Shown piece after piece: positions 60,205 to 64,000 of a stretch of DNA of 64,000 nt. Each line of letters opens with the position of its first letter. The stretch's first letter is position 1. Source of the DNA: Apostichopus japonicus (lineage: Eukaryota > Echinodermata > Holothuroidea > Aspidochirotida > Stichopodidae); assembly GCF_037975245.1 (NCBI RefSeq), contig NC_092575.1:25223841-25287840 (forward strand), in the 5' to 3' direction. The notes under the pieces are model-generated. The model did no database searches, had not been told where the DNA came from, and saw only the letters and a program-made list of their open reading frames with translations. The position numbers and the translations under genes are program-made.

Positions 60205-61340
60205 CTGGGGGAGGAGAACGAGGGGGATAGGAGAACGAGAGGGGGAGGAGAACGAAAGGGGGAGGAGAACGAGAGGGGATGAGAGCGAGAGGGGGAGGAG
60301 GACTAGAGGGGGAGGAGAACGAGAGGGGGAGGAGAACGAGAGGGGGAGGAAGACGAGAGGGGGAGGAGGACGAGGGGGGAGGAGGACGAGAGGGGGAGGA
60401 GGACGAGAGGGGGAGGAGGACGAGAGGGGGAGGAGGACGAGAGGGGGAGGAGGACGAGGGGGGAGGACGAGGGGGGAGGACGAGGGGGGAGGAGGACGAG
60501 AGGGTGAGGAGGACGAGAGGGGGAGGAGGACGAGGGGGGAGGAGGACGAGAGGGGGAGGAGGACGAGAGGGGGAGGAGGACTAGAGGGGGAGGAGGACGA
60601 GAGGGAGGAGAACGAGAGGGGGAGGAGAACGAGAGGGGGAGGAGGACGAGAGGGGGAGGAGGACGAGAGGGGGAGGAGGACGAGGGGGGAGGAGGACGAG
60701 AGGGGGAGGAGAACGAGAGGGGGAGGAGGACTAGAGGGGGAGGAGGACGAGAGGGAGGAGAACGAGAAGGGGAGGAGAACGAGAGGGGGAGGAGGACGAG
60801 AGGGGGAGGAGGACGAGAGAGGGAGGAGAACGAGAGGGGAAGGAGGACGAGAGGGGGAGGAGGACGAGGGGGGAGGAGGACGAGAGGGGGAGGAGGACGA
60901 GAGGGGGAGGAGGACGAGAGGGGGAGGAGGACGAGAGGGGGAGGAGGACGAGAGGGGGAGGAGGACGAGGGGGGAGGAGGACGAGGGGGTAGGAGGACAA
61001 GGGGGGAGGAGGACGAGAGGGGGAGGAGGACGAGGGGGGAGGAGGACGAGGGGGAGGAGGACGAGGGGGGAGGAGGACGAGGGGGGAGGAGGACGAGGGG
61101 GGAGGAGGACGAGGGGGAGGAGGACGAGAGGGGGAGGAGGACGAGAGGGGGAGGAGGACGAGGGGGGAGGAGGACGAGAGGGGGAGGAGGACGAGGGGGA
61201 GGAGGACGAGAGGGGGAGGAGGACGAGAGGGGGAGGAGGACGAGGGGGGAGGAGGACGAGAGGGGGGAGAACGAGAGGGGTAGGAGAACGAGAGGGAGGA
61301 GAACGAGAGGGGGAGAACGAGAGGGGGAGAACGAGAGGCG
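60205..61340. repeat. Purine-rich 18-bp minisatellite
   Basis: More than 60 copies of a unit like GAGGAGGACGAGAGGGGG, with 15- to 17-base variants where the G run shrinks. The plus strand is almost entirely A/G, with one C per unit. Long frames on both strands (repeated RGRRTRGGG on plus, Pro/Ser/Leu on minus) follow from the 18-base period and should not be called genes. Confidence 0.95.
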
Positions 61341-61359
61341 TTGTTCAGCAGTCCAGATA

Positions 61360-63084
61360 AGGTAAATGTAACAGTCTAATATTGATTGTTCACCATCTGA
61401 TATCAGTGGTTCCAAAGCTATGAAGTTATTCAAAAATATGAAATGTTGTTGTTAAACCTTGTCCAACTTGGCCTTCGCTCTTATTTGAAATCATAACAGC
61501 AGCTTGCGAAGAAGATAGATAGTGGTATAACTTTTATAATGCACAAATCTTTGAATGCTTAGGTCTTTATGTGGATTCATCTTTGTGAAATAGCATGGAG
61601 GGGGGATTTGCTTGCCCTATTAAGCTTACATGCTGTTGCACATTCTAGATTTGTACAGATTTGTCTCAGGAAGAACACTTGTACTATTACAACTATTACA
61701 ACAAAGAGTTGTTATCAGTTTAGATAAGACTGTATTTTATTCATGCTGGGTAAATGTAAAACAAAAATCAACTGCTAAGGTCCCCATTATGTGTGTGAAT
61801 ACTTTCTGAACAGTCAAATATTAATATTTTAACATCTTCGCTCATCTTCGGATTTGTTTCCACCGAAAGTTTATAAGCTATGTATATTAAAACAAATATG
61901 TGTACCATTGGTTTTCACATGGGAATGACAGTAAAATGGAAAATGATAAATTACAAAGTTAATTTGGTCAAAAAGGCAACATAGCCATTACAACAAAAAT
62001 ACAGTAGAGTTTTTACTAATAAATCATTTAGGTAATCTTCGGTTATGATCAACATAATGTACACAGTGGCGGTGACGGCGAAGAGGGAGGAGAGGAAGGA
62101 GGGATGAGGTGAAAGTTTCAAATATTCGCTCCTGCACCCACTCTTACCTACATACTCCCCTTTCCCCCATTCAGTGGCGTAGCCAGACTTTTCCATCTGG
62201 GGGGGGGGGGCAAAGGGGGGGCGAAGGATCTGATTGGTGGGGCAGACTAAGCTAGTACAAAAGACATACCAAACAGTTTGCATGACAAACTGTGGCAAAT
62301 CGGGTATTGTGTCAGCAATGTAGGGTACAGATGGTCACTCTAGTTAGCTGACGTTTTATGTTATTTCCACAGGTATTATTAACGATAAAACAGATCACTG
62401 TAAAAGTCATCGATAATTCTCTTTAAAAATCTGAATAGACTATGCTCTTTCTGTCAGTATTCAAAGATGATCAGCATGATATCTGACTTGCCTGGGAGTG
62501 TAACCACCCCCCCCCCCTCCCAATCAACAAAAGATGTTATCATTCCCCCTTCGGATCCTTCTTTTGCACTTTCTAGGGCTCACTCAAACAGTCTAGCGAA
62601 GGTTAATTCGCCTATTCTGAAGACTGTCTGCGAACTTATCGACGAATTTCGCGCCCTATTACAGACAGACTTTAAGGTGACCATATTTTCGTGATTGAAA
62701 TCGGGGACATTTATTGCGTGACTGGGGCTGTCCCCCTCCCCTTTGGAAAATTTTCAAGTGCCTAAGGTGCTTAGATGTAAAATGGTGATACTTTGAAGCA
62801 CTTTTTAAATCAATTTTATTTTCAAAAATGTAGCTTTTTCTTAAATGAAATCCACTTACTTTACGTGGATCTTTGAGAGCTTGTGATTTGCTCATGCTCA
62901 CACTAATCGGGCTGAAGTTGGCGAACAATAACAGCGACCAATAGCAGCGAACGTTAAGCATTACCAGCGACCATTACCAGCGAACAATAAGAGCGAACAC
63001 TAAGGGGAAAATGATACTACGGAGAAGTTTAAGGGCAATTCCAATGTTACATGGGGAAAAGTAAAGTTTTAAAAACTAAACTAA
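61360..63084. other. Intergenic, no firm gene
   Basis: A plus-strand frame at 62467-62694 contains KTVCELIDEFRALLQTDFK, which could be the coiled-coil start of a LINE ORF1-like protein, but nothing follows it. Poly-G at about 62201 and poly-C at about 62507 are present. Near 62927-62998 the phrase AGCGA(A/C)(C/A)A recurs several times. Confidence 0.4.
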
Positions 63085-64000
63085 TTGACACACTTATTTA
63101 ACAGAGTCATGGGTGTGTTATCAGACAATAACAGTTTTCAAATTGTGCAAGTAATAGCTGGCAACCCTCTCTATCACCCCATCAAAACCACCTTGAGAAA
63201 AGATGTCATCAGAGAGGGCGTTAATAACGCCAAAACTCGACGCGAAGTCTCATCTACCGTTTATATACGGGTTTTCAACACGATTTTTGGCTAACAAATC
63301 AAATCTGTAACTCAGTATCATTGGGGTCCCCAAAGTAGCTGACGTTACCCACTATCACCCCATGCCAACAAACCTCGGGGACGGTATCATTTAGGGTGTT
63401 ATTAACACCCAAACTCGACGCAAAGTCTCATTTACAGTTTATATACGGGTTTTCAACACGATTTTTGGCTAACAAATCAAATCTGTAACTCAGTATCATT
63501 GGGGTCCCCATGGTAGCTGACGTCACCAGCTATCACCCCATACCAACAAACCTCGGGGGACGGTATCATTTAAGGTGTTATTAACACCCAAACTCGACGC
63601 AAAGTCGCATTTACAGTTTATATACGGTTTTTCAACACGATTTTTGGCTAACAAATCAAATCTGTAACTCAGTATCATTGGGGTCCCCATGGTAGCTGAC
63701 GTCACCAGCTATCACCCCATACCAACAAACCTCGGGGGACGGTATCATTTAAGGTGTTATTAACACCCAAACTCGACGCAAAGTCGCATTTACAGTTTAT
63801 ATACGGTTTTTCAACACGATTTTTGACTATCAAATCAAACTGATCTGTAACTCAGTATCATTGGGGTCCCCAAAGTAGCTGACGTTACCCTCTAGTACCC
63901 CATGCCAACAAAAATCGGGGACGGTATCATTTAGGGTGTTAACACCCAAACTCGAGGCAGAGTCTCAATTACCGTTAGTATACGGTTTTTCAACACAGTT
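63085..64000. repeat. ~179-bp satellite, runs off the window
   Basis: CTCAGTATCATTGGGGTCCC recurs at 63311, 63489, 63668 and 63851 (spacings 178, 179, 183). Each unit contains a palindrome of the type GGTGTTATTAACACC and the word TTTTTCAACACGATTTTTGG or a close variant. The two central units are nearly identical. Confidence 0.9.

Noticed and set aside
60149-61433. Long frames on both strands (about 400 and 376 codons)
   Set aside because: Produced by an 18-base repeat without stops; composition is pure repeat and both strands are open.
1-64000. CRISPR arrays, bacterial operons or phage genes
   Set aside because: Tandem repeats here have no spacer pattern, and genes are spliced with eukaryotic signals.

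Overview
This is a stretch of an invertebrate animal nuclear genome. The evidence is spliced genes with consensus GT/AG introns, many microsatellites and minisatellites, tRNA-derived SINEs, a Tx1/L1-type LINE, a CACTA (EnSpm) DNA transposon, and animal-only domains (DED, Death, ZU5, UPA, THAP, IL-17-like cystine knot). An echinoderm, perhaps a sea cucumber, fits best from the NACHT, DED and IL-17 content and the repeat style. That is an inference from family knowledge, not proven here.

Layout. 1-10028: most of a CACTA/EnSpm transposon. It has a GC-rich subterminal repeat block at each side (1-345 and about 9230-10028), a right terminus reading CACTGGCGGT inward, and two minus-strand genes: a large transposase-like ORF (5007-7097) and a six-exon DUF4806 gene (483-4970) whose exon phases all fit. 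10981-11297: a tRNA-headed SINE. 11396-14770: a plus-strand three-exon gene for an IL-17-like secreted cystine-knot cytokine, with a MITE in its first intron. 16569-17135: a foldback element filled with AGATATCT palindromes. 19072-20466: a SINE fragment, an AT tract and a 117-bp coding-compatible minisatellite. 20780-21880: a 144-bp repeat array carrying perfect DR1 nuclear-receptor half-site pairs. 22407-24203: broken P2RX7-intracellular-domain-like and THAP genes.

25133-45312 (minus strand): the main find. A 14-exon chain whose splice phases all match encodes at least 1353 residues with the order DED, DED, NACHT, short leucine-rich-like segment, ZU5, UPA, Death. This joins an NLR-type NTPase to the ZU5-UPA-Death tail otherwise known from UNC5, PIDD and ankyrins. 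Its large introns hold several dispersed repeat families. Upstream, 49914-50820 encodes a beta-propeller-like protein (5' part not found).

52790-54395: a 5'-truncated Tx1-like LINE. 59263-59459: the last exon of an M14 carboxypeptidase (minus strand). 60205-61340: a purine-rich 18-bp minisatellite. 63085 to the end: a roughly 179-bp satellite with a conserved palindrome.

Functionally, an IL-17-like cytokine and an NLR-like death-fold scaffold lie within 35 kb, which suggests an innate-immunity neighbourhood heavily remodelled by transposons. No tool was run: all exon calls come from reading frames, splice consensus and motif recognition.
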